Shown: positions 13,235 to 25,739, numbered from the stretch's first letter. The stretch is DNA of 64,000 nt from Pterois miles (GCA_947000775.1 CAMQGK010000552.1:2774501-2838500), one strand, 5' to 3'. Numbers and translations are program-made. Notes: a model not told the origin generated them from the sequence alone.

Positions 13235-13682
13235 AGGGATGTCACAAGAACCGATACTTTGGTAGAAAGTCGATGTCAAAATTTTGAAAAAAAAAAAATT
13301 GGTATTCGTTTTTCTACAGTACCGCAGGTACCGTACCAGGGATCAGGGCTCGAGACTATTGGCACCCTTCGTCCTGGGGACAATATAAAATTTCTCTTAT
13401 ATGCTACAATGTGAACAACAAATCTGTGGGGAGAGCTAGTGACATTAGCTGTTAGCAGGCGGTAGGCAGCACAGTCTGGCTTGGCTAAATAACAGAGCTA
13501 ACAGAGGCAGATCATCAGAGATTAATAATACATTTGCAAAACCCAGTATGCAAACGGATTTTATGTTGAAGTACATGGGATCTAATGTTTTGTTATTGTT
13601 TTCTACCGTGGTATTGAATTCACGGCTCGAGAATCGTGGAATTTCACTGTTACTGGTATTGACCACTAAATCACACATCCCT
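13235..13682 (-). mobile_element. hAT-like non-autonomous DNA element, same family as 1-117 in inverse orientation
   Basis: The left end AGGGATGTCACAAGAACCGA and right end CACACATCCCTA frame a 448-bp element. Inside, a run from CTACAGTACC to GATCAGGGCTCGAG is the reverse complement of the motifs at positions 1-50. No transposase frame is present. The flanking 8-mers do not match clearly. Confidence 0.6.
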
Positions 13683-14069
13683 ACCTGCAGGATGCACCTG
13701 ACTCACCGCTGCTAGTATTACCTTACTGTAACACCTGAAAGAGGGGGACTAAAAGTCTTGCACAGTTGGAACAGGTAGCTGTAAACAGAGTCATCAACCA
13801 ACATGTGAGAACAACTGAGACCACAAATGAAATCTCATATGCCTAAATTAGCAAATTGAGGCCTCAATATCTATCTATATACTGTATATATACCGTATTC
13901 TCTCTATAGCCACTCCAAAGAGATTTGGTGTATGGTTGGTTTTTAGAAGAAAATGCCAAATTGTGCCTTTTCCACTCCTGCTCTCTCACCTATTCACACA
14001 TACACAGACAGTATGCACAATATAAATGTTGATATCTCACACACATACACTTAGCCATTAGAGGTGGGT

Positions 14070-14275
14070 ATGTCTTGTGGGGGAGCGCCAGTCATGTTCC
14101 ATTAATCCGAAGCAACCAGTGGTGATTGATCAATTAGCCCTGCTTAAAGCCGGGGCTCAGGCTGATCAATAGCACTGATCACCAGCCAAAGGTTTTTCAT
14201 TAAGACCTGCTGCTCTGCATGAGTAGACTCCATTAGCATAGACCAAATGGGCTGCGAGGAATGCAAATACTGAGG
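14070..14275. other. unique block, candidate conserved non-coding element
   Basis: This stretch lacks repeat signatures. It is dense in homeodomain-type motifs: TGATTGAT at 14123-14130, then TGATCAATTAG, GCTGATCAATAG, and two CATTA sites. Such composition is typical of developmental enhancers, but conservation cannot be tested here. Confidence 0.3.
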
Positions 14276-14282
14276 AAAAAAA

Positions 14283-14309
14283 ACACACACACACACACAC
14301 ACACACACA
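14283..14309. repeat. (CA)n microsatellite
   Basis: About 13 CA units following an A-run. Confidence 0.9.
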
Positions 14310-15144
14310 TAGGCCACACAGTATTGGCATACAGTATTTATATGTGCAGGAAAAAGGAATATATAAAATCACATAATTATAGTGTGATGCATAAATTGAA
14401 AGATATGATCACAAATGTAACATTTCTTCAACTACTCTACCCTCCTTGTGCAGCAAAAGTAAAGTTTTTGGAAATTGGTAAAATATTTAATGGTGAAATA
14501 ATGTGTCTTATTGTATGATATAACATAACAGAGGACTTGAATTGTTTAAGGAGCCCTTCTAATTGATTAGTCAGCGACCATACAGTCACAAACAGCACTC
14601 AGAAGCTCAGAGTATTGAGACGCTGTGAGGAAACCCTTCGTTGCTACTGGCTTATTCATCGTAGGCTGTTCTGGATAAGAATGGGCAAAATACAAACATA
14701 TATGAGTCATATTGCCTCAAAATAGTCTTTATGGTACCATAATGAGCATGTCTGGCACTATTTCCCTTCCAGCCCATTCATTGTCAGCCTTTTTGTTAGT
14801 TACCTGAACAACAGCGGATGTTGCTGCGCCACAGCGATATTTCTGATCTGCAATCCCATCGAACCCACGGGATCATCCGCAGCTTAAAACAGAAAAACAC
14901 CACTGTCAAACTCACCTTTCTCACCCTTTCCTAACCCTCAGTGGGGCAGAGAGCCATTGTTTCACTCAAACAATCCTCATTGAATTAGAAACTGGCCGCT
15001 CGCTTTGTTCAGTGAGGCCGATGCGTAGTGCTGTCATGGGTCCTATCGTTAATGTGCCATCACCGCACCTCACATCCTCAGCAGACAACAGGCAGCGCTG
15101 AGCTTATTTCCTCCATCTGTAGGTGAATGTGTGAGCACATATGC

Positions 15145-15150
<6 letters not shown>
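14310..15150. other. intergenic, no gene seen
   Basis: Unique-looking sequence without a supported gene. Confidence 0.5.

Positions 15151-15190
<40 letters not shown>
15151..15190. repeat. (TG)n(GA)n microsatellite
   Basis: About 14 TG units run straight into about 6 GA units. Confidence 0.93.
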
Positions 15191-15779
15191 CTGACACTAT
15201 ACAAGTGTGTTGGTAGATGGATGAATGAGTAAGAGAGGAGGTCGGCGGGTGGGTCATTGTGTTTTTGTGTGTGATAGCATTAAATCGCTCAACAGAGATG
15301 AGCATTGTGGTGTGAGGTGCTTTGGTCATGGTACCACACCACAGAGACCTGGTGACATCTACACACCCACACAGTAATTCATTTTTCTATACAGAAAAAG
15401 GCAAGCTAAAAACTTGTACCCTATCTATGTGTAATCTAACCTAACCTGGGACAGACTGGGACAGAACATGACGGTAAGGAGGATGATGGTAATTAAAAAA
15501 TAGCTTTACTTTTTCCGTTTTGAATGTTAATTAGTATTTGTTGTTAAATATCTGTATGATTCAATCAGATCTCTTAATGGACAAGTTGGAACATTCATGT
15601 ATGATTGTGTATCTGGATGTGGTGCCCAGTGGTACCACTGATAAGTAAAGTATGGACATGCTAGCTTTATCTTTGAAGGATTATTAATAAACAAGTTACA
15701 GGGAGGGATTGGACCACTAACAACCCGCTCTCACTCCCAACACATCAAATACCACAGTTTGGTAAGTGCCTCTCTGCAT

Positions 15780-16011
15780 TAGGGATGTGCATTCCAAGAA
15801 AAAGTACTATTCGATAATTACTGAGAACTAGATGATTTTTTCAAATATAGCATATTGTTGGAACAGTGGAGGAGGCCAGCAGAAAGACAAACTAAGATGG
15901 ATTTGGTGAGTTTTATTTTATTTCTGTCAGTTTTGAAAGATGACTGTTCAAAGATCACTGCTTGAACAGCTGATCTGAAATGACAAGGGGCATGACGTCG
16001 CTTGCGCACAT

Positions 16012-16089
<78 letters not shown>

Positions 16090-16281
16090 CCCTATGCTGA
16101 CAGAAAAGAGCTAAACTGAACGTGCCGCAGACGTTTTACTGGTAGTAACGTTACTACCAGCGCTGGTTAAAACAAGAGAAAATATCTATATTTTTAAGAC
16201 AAGACGATAGTCGCATAATTAGGTGATTCTTTCTGATTTAATCACTGTTCATAAATAATCTAAACTCATGACCCATCCCTA
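15780..16281. mobile_element. hAT-like non-autonomous DNA element containing a CA array
   Basis: The ends TAGGGATGTGCATTCC and ACCCATCCCTA form short imperfect terminal inverted repeats. The flanking octamers CTCTGCAT (15772-15779) and CTCGGCAC (16282-16289) agree at 6 of 8 positions, as expected for an aged hAT target-site duplication. The interior carries a long CA microsatellite (16013-16073) and no transposase frame. Confidence 0.55.
16013..16073. repeat. (CA)n microsatellite
   Basis: About 30 CA units, then a second short CA run to 16088. Confidence 0.95.
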
Positions 16282-16289
16282 CTCGGCAC

Positions 16290-19200
16290 CGGATACCGAT
16301 GCATGGCGGCACCCTTTAGTGATTGTGATCGTGGTGGTTGGGTCAGACAAACAGGACTTTCAACCAGAAGACCGTTGTTCGTTTCCCATGTGAAAATAAA
16401 GTAACTTTGACTTCAGTTGGTAGTCACGTGTCTCAGTATCATCAGTCCTGTGAGTCACATGAGTCGTGAGTCAGTGAAGTTAACGTCAACCATGACTGTT
16501 TCCTAACCCTTAGAGGCTGTGTTGCCTAAACCTAACTTCCTGTGAAACATTTATTTTGAAAATATGACACTGTGCATGTGAGGAGTATATTTTAACATGC
16601 CGTCCCTGACACGTCCAAAAGAAACATAAGAGGGATACCTCGTATGTCGGTCTCCGATGCTAAGGGGCACTTACCAAGCGGTGGTATTTGATTAGTTGGG
16701 AGTGAGAATGTGTTTAAAATACCTCTAACTGCAACAAATGCAATACTACCTTTGCGAAGCCCATAATGTTCATTTTTGTTGATACAGTTTGTCTGATGTA
16801 TTAAATCACCTTGACAGTAGGTTAACTTTCCAGTGTTTATATTGGATCGAAATTATATTTAATTCATCCTAAAAAGAAAAAAAAAAAACAGATAAAACCA
16901 AGAGTGGCCATTAGGCAGAGTGTCTTCAAGAGGAGATGCTCAGAAGTATGGTAACACAAATGTGTGTGCGTGCGTGCATGAGTGTTGTGTGTGCTTGCTT
17001 GTATCTCTGTGTGTTTTAGCGGAAAGGAAGGGAGTTGGTCGCAGAGATACTGAGGCAGACAGGAAGAGATCATCCTGGTGTTACCATGGCTGGGGCTGAG
17101 CCCTCTGGCTCCCCAGGCCCATACATAGTGCACACACACAGGTTATTGCTCACACACACATGGTTGGGGATATCAGTGTGCGCAAAGTTACAAATGAATG
17201 CCTCCTTCCTCTTGGCCTACCACCAACCATGAATTTTTACCATGTTGGTTTGTGTCATTTTTATGGTCTGAAGATTGAACCTTTTTAACTGTTTCATTCA
17301 CAATGACTCAGTGTGTGAAAGAAAGCCTCTGATAAGTGTTTAAAATATTGCCTGCCCAGCTACATATACACACACACGCTTGTTGTGAACATTTGTGCTG
17401 ATGTCCAAAGAGTTTGATGAGTATTTTTGCAGGGATGGCATGGCAGCAGAATGATATTTCCGTGAGCCATGTGGGGGCGGGATGGATGGATGGATCGACG
17501 GATGACACCCGTATCCATCCCCACTGGGGAGAGGAAGTCCCTATCAGAACACAACAGGAAAGAGACTGAGCAAAAACAAGTGCATGTCTTTTTGGACATT
17601 AAATCACTTCCTGTAGGGCTGTGGGATGCCTCCCCCCTCCGTCCTCAGCCTCCACCTCTCAGCCCAGTTTAACCAGACAGAGAAATTGATCAAGCCTCTT
17701 CATGTGTGCGTAAAAAAAAAAGGGTGCATGTTCCTGTGGGTGCTGCGTCTCTAAGGTATTGGACAGATGAGTGAAATAACTCATCAATGACGGAGAGAAG
17801 AGGCTTGAGACCCCCGACTGTATTTTTATCTTTTAACAATATAAAAATCACATTTACTCCAAAATCAGCCACAGCGTATATACTGTATGTAATGTTGTGC
17901 AGCCTGCCAATCTGATTTATCGCTGCGACTTCCAGATGTGATGAGTATCGTAGGATGCAAGTGCCATATAAATCCCTGCACCCTGACAGATCGCAAGTCT
18001 GGAGTATAGACCCGGTGCTTTGATCTTCATCCAGGAACAAAAACAAAAGGTTTGTCTGTAGCTGGCGCAGGAAAGGGCCATTTTAATGGCGACAGGAAAA
18101 GACAATGACCAAAACACCAGCCTCGCTCTGCCTGTCTTGTCATTTTTTTCAGGTTGTGTGTGGTACTGAATGGCTCATTGCAGACATCAGACATCTTGAG
18201 TAAACTGCATATTGAAAATGCAGCTCTCACACAATGCTGTCCTCGTCCAGGGCACAGCTGTAAAAAAATATGACTTCCTTCCTGTAGGCAATTTCCTGTT
18301 TATGACTGAATTCAGGTCAGGAGAGGGGGATAGTGGTCCCTACCTCAGCCACCATCATCCTTCCCCAGAGGTGACCCCAGTCCTGATAGTGCAGGATGCT
18401 ATGAAGCCCATTATCAATATATTGAACAAAATATGTCTCTCTACTAATGCAGTTTTTCAGTTTCTTCTCACAAACACTGAGATACATCTTCAAAAATAAA
18501 CTATTCTTTTACTCCTTCTTCCAACATGCTAAAATGGATAACACTGTATAACAGCCTCTTTTATTCACAAAAAAAGAGATATGACATTATTTGCGTTTTC
18601 TGCTCTCTGCAGGACTTAAGAGACCCCCCCACTCCCCTACTCTTGCCCCCCAAAAATGTCTCAATTGCACACACATGGATCTTCATGAGGCACCCTGTTT
18701 GTCTCATTTTCTGCTGATTTGCCTAAAACAAGCAGCGGCCGCTGCTGTGAATGTTTAATTTAAGAGCTCATGTTCCCCTCTGTACGATATGTGGTGGTTG
18801 GGAGCATGGACGGGCTTGATGAGGGGGGTCCGATGGTGGGGTTGGGGGAAATTGGGGGAGGGCGGGGGCTGATAGAAACCCCCAGGTCTCCGGGCACAGT
18901 CATTAAGATGGCTCCTCGGTTTGGAGATGAGAAAGCGTACTCGGCACTCTGGGCTCATTGAAGATGCTCCCCTGCCTTCTTGGAGCATCCATTATTTATG
19001 AGTTTTTACAAATTCCAACTGACATTTATATCAGTTGTAGATGTCTGTTTCTGATTTGGCTACACTGGGTGTGTCTGTCCTCCCCCCAACAAGATGGAAA
19101 TGTTGGTCAGATACAACTGCTTGGTCTTACAAGGCAGCAATTCTACTGTTAGGTGCATGTTTCATATTACTTTTACATGTGTGCTCGCTTTTTTGCTTTA

Positions 19201-20735
19201 TTGACAGTGGTTTCAGAGTGAATAGGAAATAGAAGAAGGGTTATATTTCAAACGGTGACATATTAGAAGGTGACTAGTGATACACGAGTCGAGCTTAGCA
19301 GAATACACCACAGGTTCAGACAGGCAGGTCAGAAAGTGACAAAGTAGCAGTCAGAGTAATAATAACTTACAGAAACACCGTGTGCGATAATCCCCATCTT
19401 CTTCCTCTTCCTCTTTCTCTGCCGTTGCGCTCAGTCCTGACAAGTGTACTGCTATAATGCATAAGGTTGGCAGTTTGCGGGTCAGTTTGGGTGAAGATTG
19501 ACTCTCATAACGGGTCAAGTTAGTGCGGGTATTAAAAACCCTGACTTCACTAGTGCTGACACAAAGACCAGACTTTTATTCACCCCTGCTTTATTACCAG
19601 CCATGACAGCGTGTGGCTGTTTTCACCTTGTGTGTGTCTGTGGACAGATCTTGTCAACGTGATAGCATTGCAACCGTGCAAAATGCAGTCCTGAAACTTT
19701 ACACGGGAGTAAGTTGAGATGAAAAGGAAGGCAGGGATCAAAGTTGGGTATGGTCCAAGTAAGGGCGCCAGAAGTACTGGGTAGAAAGCGAGGAAGGGGC
19801 CATTGGCCCTGGCCTCATTTGACTTGGTGGCTGGCGTGATCCCATCACAAGTTTTAAGTCATATTTTTTATCACACCAAAATCAATTAATGAGTCCTGAC
19901 AATGTGAAACTGCTGCTCCTGTTGCCAGATCCAGTGAACAATAATGCCCAACTCCACAGCTCTATGCAACTGTAAGTTTTCAGCTCAGTCACCAGTTGAC
20001 ATGCATATATACTTAATAATTACATAGTAATTGATTATACATGTTATTTTTAATGTAGAGCACTGTGTGTGTACGTAAATGAGGAGCCCTGGTCTATGAG
20101 GAAGCGTCATCTCGTTGACTACCACCCCGATCCCGTCCGTCTGTGCCTGAGCCACTAAGGATCCGACCGCTGCCCTGTGCTTTGGTGTTCAGCCTCAGGC
20201 TCCACACAGCCTCACCTCACCTTACATCACTCAGCTCACATTAGACTCTGAGCTTGATATGCGCTGTTAGGCTCTGGTACACTCCCAGAGAGAGAACTTG
20301 TCAAATGCCAGTTAACATGAGCTCTACCAGAAGGCTGCCCACTTGCTGTCAATCTTACATTGGGTGCTGGAGGCCAATTCAACAATGCTGTGCCATCTAT
20401 TATGTGTTTTTGTTTTTGAGACTTATATTTGGTACTTTGCACATTGTTGTTATTGTCAGAAGAACCTTGATTAGACACAGGAAAGTAATGTTCATTGTTG
20501 TTTCTATCCCCGTATGTTTTCACCAGCTCTGATCTGAATAGTTACAGAAAGGATAAAGCATGTTTATTAACATTTATTTATTTCAGGATTATTAGCTTGT
20601 ATTTTCCTTTCCAGCGACCACATTTTTTACATTCACACATACACACAGTCTCAGAGCAAGTGTTTTATATGCTCAATGGCACCTTGACAGTGATTGTCTA
20701 ACCCAGCAGATAGTATTCGTCTCTCCTTTTATTAT
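16290..20735. other. intergenic, no gene seen
   Basis: Long stretch without a supported gene. It includes a 16-bp palindrome with a central GCGGCCGC (18731-18746) and a small inverted repeat (18963-18989), both described in the findings. Open frames are short and mutually overlapping on the two strands. Confidence 0.5.
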
Positions 20736-20739
20736 TTTA

Positions 20740-21075
20740 GTAGGGATGATAATTTTGAGAAAATTCTTAACTCATAACTGATACTCGTTGACCGTATTAT
20801 TGACCGTTAACCGACAAGATTTGTGCCTCGCATGCAGTGGTGCGCCAGCTGCAGTATATGAGCACAACAGACGACTGAGTCAACTGTTCACCGTCAGGAG
20901 AGCTACTGTAGCAGCCACGGTGCTGTGTGCAGTGTCGTGGATATGCAGCTACTTTCTCAGTAGAAGTCTCCACCGCACATTTAGTTTAGTTATCAGGTTG
21001 TCAGCTGGAAGTCCAGAGGCAACTTCGTGCATCTGCACTGGCTCTCTCTTAAGGTGGACCAGCTTTGTTTAGCAA
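20740..21075 (+). mobile_element. degraded hAT-like element related to 55854-56196
   Basis: It starts with the terminal motif TAGGGATGATAATTTTGAG and shares internal pieces (GTTGTCAGCTG, TCTCTTAAGGTG, GACCGTTAACCG) with the intact copy at 55854-56196. The right terminal repeat is missing, so the 3' limit is approximate. Confidence 0.45.
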
Positions 21076-22840
21076 CTGGGGAATTTTGTCAGATTGAAAT
21101 AATGACCCGGTTTTAAATCTGAAGAGGCAAAGGACGGATCATGCACTGCCATTTAGGGCCACGGTCTAGTGGCTGCAGCTGCTTCAGCTACAACGAACCA
21201 GGCATTATAATGAACTCCAACAGAGGTTCAGCCAACACAAAGCATGTACACACAAACCTCCTTCCTGTTATTTCCTCAACCAGGAAGCTAACAGTATGAA
21301 AAAGAGGTGAAAATTTGTGATTCAGTGGAGCAGATCCAGGTCTTGTCGGGTTGATCAACGCCAGCTTGACATAACCACATCTCCAGGTGATGAGAGGCCG
21401 TCTTTTCCCTGTTTCACTTAACTCCTGGCCCCTCTAAAACAGATGCTGATGGGATGTTCCCCAAAGATCTTCCCCGGGGCCCACACCTCCTTCTCTTTCA
21501 TAGCTATGTTTAAGTCTGTGATGTTCATTTATAGGAGCCTCTATTACAGTGTTTTTGCTGCCTCTGGCAAAGGACTCAGCCTCTTCAGAGTCCTCAGTAG
21601 CTTACAGAAACTGTTGCTGTCCCAAAGGAGGGACAGCAGACTAAATAATCAGTTTCCCATCACAGTGACAGTCTGAGAACAGCTGTTTGCAGCTGAATTC
21701 CTGCCAGCGATTGTCTGTGGTGCTCTGAAACAGAGAAGGAGAGAAAGGATGTATGGAGGGAGGGAAAGATGAAAGAGAAGTTTCTCCCTGCTTGATTCAG
21801 TCCTCTTAAGGGTTTTGATATTGATCTCACCAAGAGACCTGCAGATGTATAGACACATGCACGGATACTTACATCCACCTGTGTACACATCAGCAGAGAC
21901 GCACTTAATTGAAGCTGAATCTTTTGTTTTTGTCATAGGTATGGAATGCACTACATTCAAGGATACACGGTATTTGATTTATGATGCAGATGTACTTCTG
22001 TATTTGTTTTGCAATATTTATGTAGCACTTTGCGGTAAAAAAAAAAAAAACAAAAAATTGCAAATAAACACTCATGTTAAAGCCAGTTTGGGAGTAAAGA
22101 CAGTTCAATGAAAACTCTTGCATTAAGGCCAGTCTGTGAGTTGCGTGTTTTCAAGCGCTGTACATCACCTCCTTAGGCATCTGGTTGAAAATGCACAGAG
22201 CCTTGATGGAAAGCATTCAGTCTTTAGTGAAAGCAGTGCTGGCCAAATCATTTGCTGCCTTTGTTTGACAACGTGCATGCCTCTCAGCTCAGTAATGTTT
22301 GCTCAAAAGGCATCATTAAGTATGTGTCTGTGTACTCTCACTTCAGTTTATTTCTGTAGATAAATAACTAAATAGATCCTTATATGTGAGTAGTTGTCAT
22401 TAAGAGTGGAGCAGCTGGACCCTAATGCAGGAGACAACATGCCACAGGAACTAAGGAGAAATAACTTTTCTAGTGCTTGCACATATACATTTGGGTCTCT
22501 GGAGTGCATACCAACCCTGAAATCTGTGGAAAAAAGTTAGTTTATTGTGGGCAGCCTAAAAACGTACTTCAACAAGACATTCAGATTTGTCTCCCCTTCC
22601 TGTATCACAGGCCAACGTATTCCCAATCCTAACTGCTGCTTGGTCAGTGTCCCTTGGTGTCGGGGACTGATGCATGGGGTGTCCCTCTTGCATTTCTTTT
22701 GGATGGACCAGGGACTGCATGTCAATATGCTCCTTACATGTATAATGTCCTTTCAATAAAACCTTATGTTTTCATAGGAAGTTAGGTCTAGGCAACACAC
22801 CCTCTTAGTAGATTGCCTACTCTGGGCAGGGAAGGAGTCT
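21076..22840. other. intergenic, no gene seen
   Basis: Mixed sequence with short frames only; no repeat that I can name and no exon. Confidence 0.5.
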
Positions 22841-22843
22841 TTA

Positions 22844-23286
22844 CCCCAAGTGAAGGAGTTCAAGTACCTCGGGGTCTTGTTCGCGAGTGAGGGGACAATG
22901 GAACGTGAGATTGGCTGGAGAATTGGAGTAGCAGAGGCGGTATTGCATTCGCTTTACGGCACCATTGTGACGAAAAGAGAGCTGAGCCGGAAGGCAAAAT
23001 GAGAAGCTCAGCCATCCGTGAGGGACTCACAGTAGAGCCGCTGCTCCTTTGAGCCAGTTGAGGGTGATTTGGCCGTCTGGTAAGGATGCCTCCTGGGCGC
23101 CTCCCTATGGAGGTGTTCCAGGCACGACCAGCAGGGAGGAGGCCCCGGGGAAGACCCAGGACTAGGTGGAGAGATTATATCTCCACGGTGGCCTGGGAAT
23201 GCCTCGGGATCCCCCAGTCAGAGCTAGTTGATGTGGCCCAGGAAAGGGAAGTTTGGGGTCCCCTGCTGGAGCAGATAAGCAGTTAA
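22844..23286 (+). pseudogene. decayed 3' end of a LINE (non-LTR retrotransposon) reverse-transcriptase ORF
   Basis: From about 22844 one frame encodes LPQVKEFKYLGVLFASEG, then a MEREI segment and KRELSRKAK before a stop. This is the post-polymerase part of fish LINE ORF2-like proteins. About 100 bases later, in a different frame, 23086-23286 encodes MPPGRLPMEVFQARPAGRR, then GRPRTRWRDYIS and a W-x-x-LGIP segment, ending at a stop; this is the basic C-terminal tail of the same protein class. The part that normally joins the two is largely deleted, with at least one frameshift. The element is 5'-truncated, as is usual for LINE copies, and cannot be active. The exact clade is uncertain. Confidence 0.75.
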
Positions 23287-23777
23287 CAATGAGTGAGAGT
23301 GATAAGTGACCCTCTTAGTTTGGGTTTGGAAACCCTCACGACTCACAGGACTGACGATACCATCACGTGACTAAAGACTGACATGACAAAGCATGTCAAT
23401 GTTACTTTTAGTTTCACATGACATGGAAACATCAGTCTCCTGGATGGAAGTCTTGTGTTTGTAATTTTCTTGCAAGCCAATCAAAGCAGACTGGGCTTTT
23501 TTTTTTGGGAGTCTAAAGAGACAGGTACTAAAATGTAACGTTTCAGACAGAGGGTGAATACAAGTGTATTAAGACAGACAGTATGAGAAAAATGTGTTGT
23601 TTTGAAAATGTGTTTTTTGAACATTAAAGCATGTGAACATTTTCTAGTCGAATCCCAACATACAATTACGAACCTTGAAATAAGCACAATACTGTATATC
23701 TCCTTTGATTCAAGGTAGAGCTGAGCACAGAACAAAACCGAAGATCCAACACAGACTGAACTGAAACGTAGGACTCT

Positions 23778-24049
23778 AGGTGCCTTCAAACGGGGTCGTG
23801 TTTACCGTATTTACAAGATGGGAAGTGGTGTACATGATATGCGTGGCGTTCAAGTGGTTAAGTCATGAAGAACACTGCTGCTAAGCAACGGCAATATTAA
23901 CGTTACTGTCTGAGTCTAGAAGCCACTGAGGCTAATAATTCAGCAATCTAGCAAGTAGGTAATATGGGAAGGCAGGAAAAGCAAAGGCATAATGACAGAG
24001 GGGAAAGATGAAGTCGTTGGGAATATCACATATATATATATAGTTATAT

Positions 24050-24136
<87 letters not shown>

Positions 24137-24425
24137 CATTTTCTCAGGCATTATATATAATTGCCAAGAAAAACAATATATGACTAAAATTAGAATATAC
24201 TAATATTAATATATATATAATATTAACTTATTATGCACCAATAATGAACTACCATGGGCTCCACCATTTTTCACAATGTCAACAGATACGTCAAGGCGTT
24301 CACAAGCCGTGAACTCTGAGCTTTCAGAAACTTTCCACTTACGAGGTCGTGAATACAACATGAGGGGGACGTTCATATGGGTCCAACTCGTAAACACGGT
24401 AACCACGACCCCAACTGAAAGCACC
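23778..24425. mobile_element. MITE with about 44-bp terminal inverted repeats
   Basis: The left end AGGTGCCTTCAAACGGGGTC continuing through GTGTTTACCGTATTTACAAG is mirrored at the right end (reverse complement: GGTGCTTTCAGTTGGGGTCG, then GTGGTTACCGTGTTTACGAG). The interior is non-coding and contains a long TA microsatellite. No clear target-site duplication is visible. Confidence 0.7.
24055..24135. repeat. (TA)n microsatellite inside the MITE
   Basis: About 40 uninterrupted TA units. Confidence 0.95.
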
Positions 24426-24933
24426 ATTACATACAAACTAATGTGACGACAGGATGAAGTGCATGTGGAGAGATGGGCGGAGGTGCTCAGGTGAGGGGAA
24501 TAAGGTGATTAGGCAGGAAGGGAGCTGATTGGCTGGGATATAGTAACGAGGCTGATTCAAAGTAGTGGTGTGTAGATGGGCAAAGGATCCCTTCTACTAC
24601 TTAGGCAGTAAATCCAAAACACAGAAAACAACTCTGTCCTGTCTATAAAAAGGGCATGTGGACACAGATCCATACTGTGACAGTAGTACACATGTCTGTG
24701 TGTGAGATTGGTGATGGTCCTGCTCTATGTTGGTTCCACGGCTCTTCAGAAGTCAGTCACAGCTCAAGCCTGCCACTGGTCCTTTGAGCTTAAAATGATC
24801 TGGTTTTATGAGATGGGATCTGAGGCCAGCAGCATGAACTGGGGCATGTTGGTGGCCTCCGTGCCGGACTTACATTTTACTGCATGTCCATAAATTTTAG
24901 TGTGAATGAGCACACATGGACGTCAGGAAGTAT

Positions 24934-24935
<2 letters not shown>

Positions 24936-24986
<51 letters not shown>

Positions 24987-25298
24987 CTACCTTTATTAGT
25001 CCCACAGTGGGGAAATTCAATTTACACTCTGTTTAACTTATACATGGTAAATGCACACAAACACACACATACATGCATTAATGGAGAGGTGTCAGAGTGA
25101 GGGGGCTGCTCCTGACAAGCGCCCCGAGCAGTTGGGGGTTTGGTGCCTTGCTCAGGGGCACCTCGGCAGTGCCCAAGAGGTAAACTGGCACCTCTCCAGC
25201 TACCAGTTCACACTCAGTTTTTGGTCCATGTCGGGACTTGAACCGGTGACCCTCCGGTTCCCAAGCCAACTCCCTACAGACTGAGCTACTGCCGCCCC
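24936..25298 (-). mobile_element. tRNA-derived SINE, copy 1
   Basis: On the minus strand the element begins GGGGCGGCAGTAGCTCAGTC. It has a pol III box A (TAGCTCAGTCTGTAGGG, 25272-25288) and box B (GGTTCAAGTCC, 25234-25244). A body follows, then a tail reading CCCCACTGTGGGACTAATAA with a (CTT)n run, seen on the plus strand as (AAG)n. The 7-bp direct repeat AGTATTA flanks it (24929-24935 and 25299-25305). A near-identical copy in the same orientation is at 55333-55665. The open frames over it are not genes. Confidence 0.88.
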
Positions 25299-25387
25299 AG
25301 TATTATAACCCCTTTCACTTTTTCACATTTTGCTGTGTTAAAGAGTAAAAGATAATTTCACTGTAATGTACTGTAATGGTACACAAA

Positions 25388-25388
25388 T

Positions 25389-25452
<64 letters not shown>
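25388..25452. repeat. compound (CA)n(TA)n microsatellite
   Basis: About 13 CA units followed by about 19 TA units. Confidence 0.95.
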
Positions 25453-25456
<4 letters not shown>

Positions 25457-25739
25457 CCTTAACCCTATTTCCAGAGAAATATCACAGTACGCTACACTAA
25501 ACACTACAGTGGCATAAATATCCCACAATGCAATGCAGTAGTAATGACAGCGTTCATAATGGATGTTGACGGACAGCTCTGTAACATCAATAATGCTTCA
25601 AGTTAAGTGTGATGTTGCTTTGCCAGGTGTTATTATTAATCAAATTAAGTTATATTAAATTAATTCAAACAGTGCGTCCGAAAAGATGTTTTTTCACACA
25701 AATTAGATGATCAATAGTACACATATTGAGTATGTAGTG

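Noticed and set aside
24906..25100. Frame with a long Arg run
   Set aside because: The Arg run is the (AAG)n tail of the SINE read in another frame; not a protein.
25234..25288. tRNA-like sequence with boxes A and B (also at 55601-55655)
   Set aside because: It is the promoter head of a SINE with a long non-tRNA body; the downstream part does not fold as a tRNA and two copies share the same tail.
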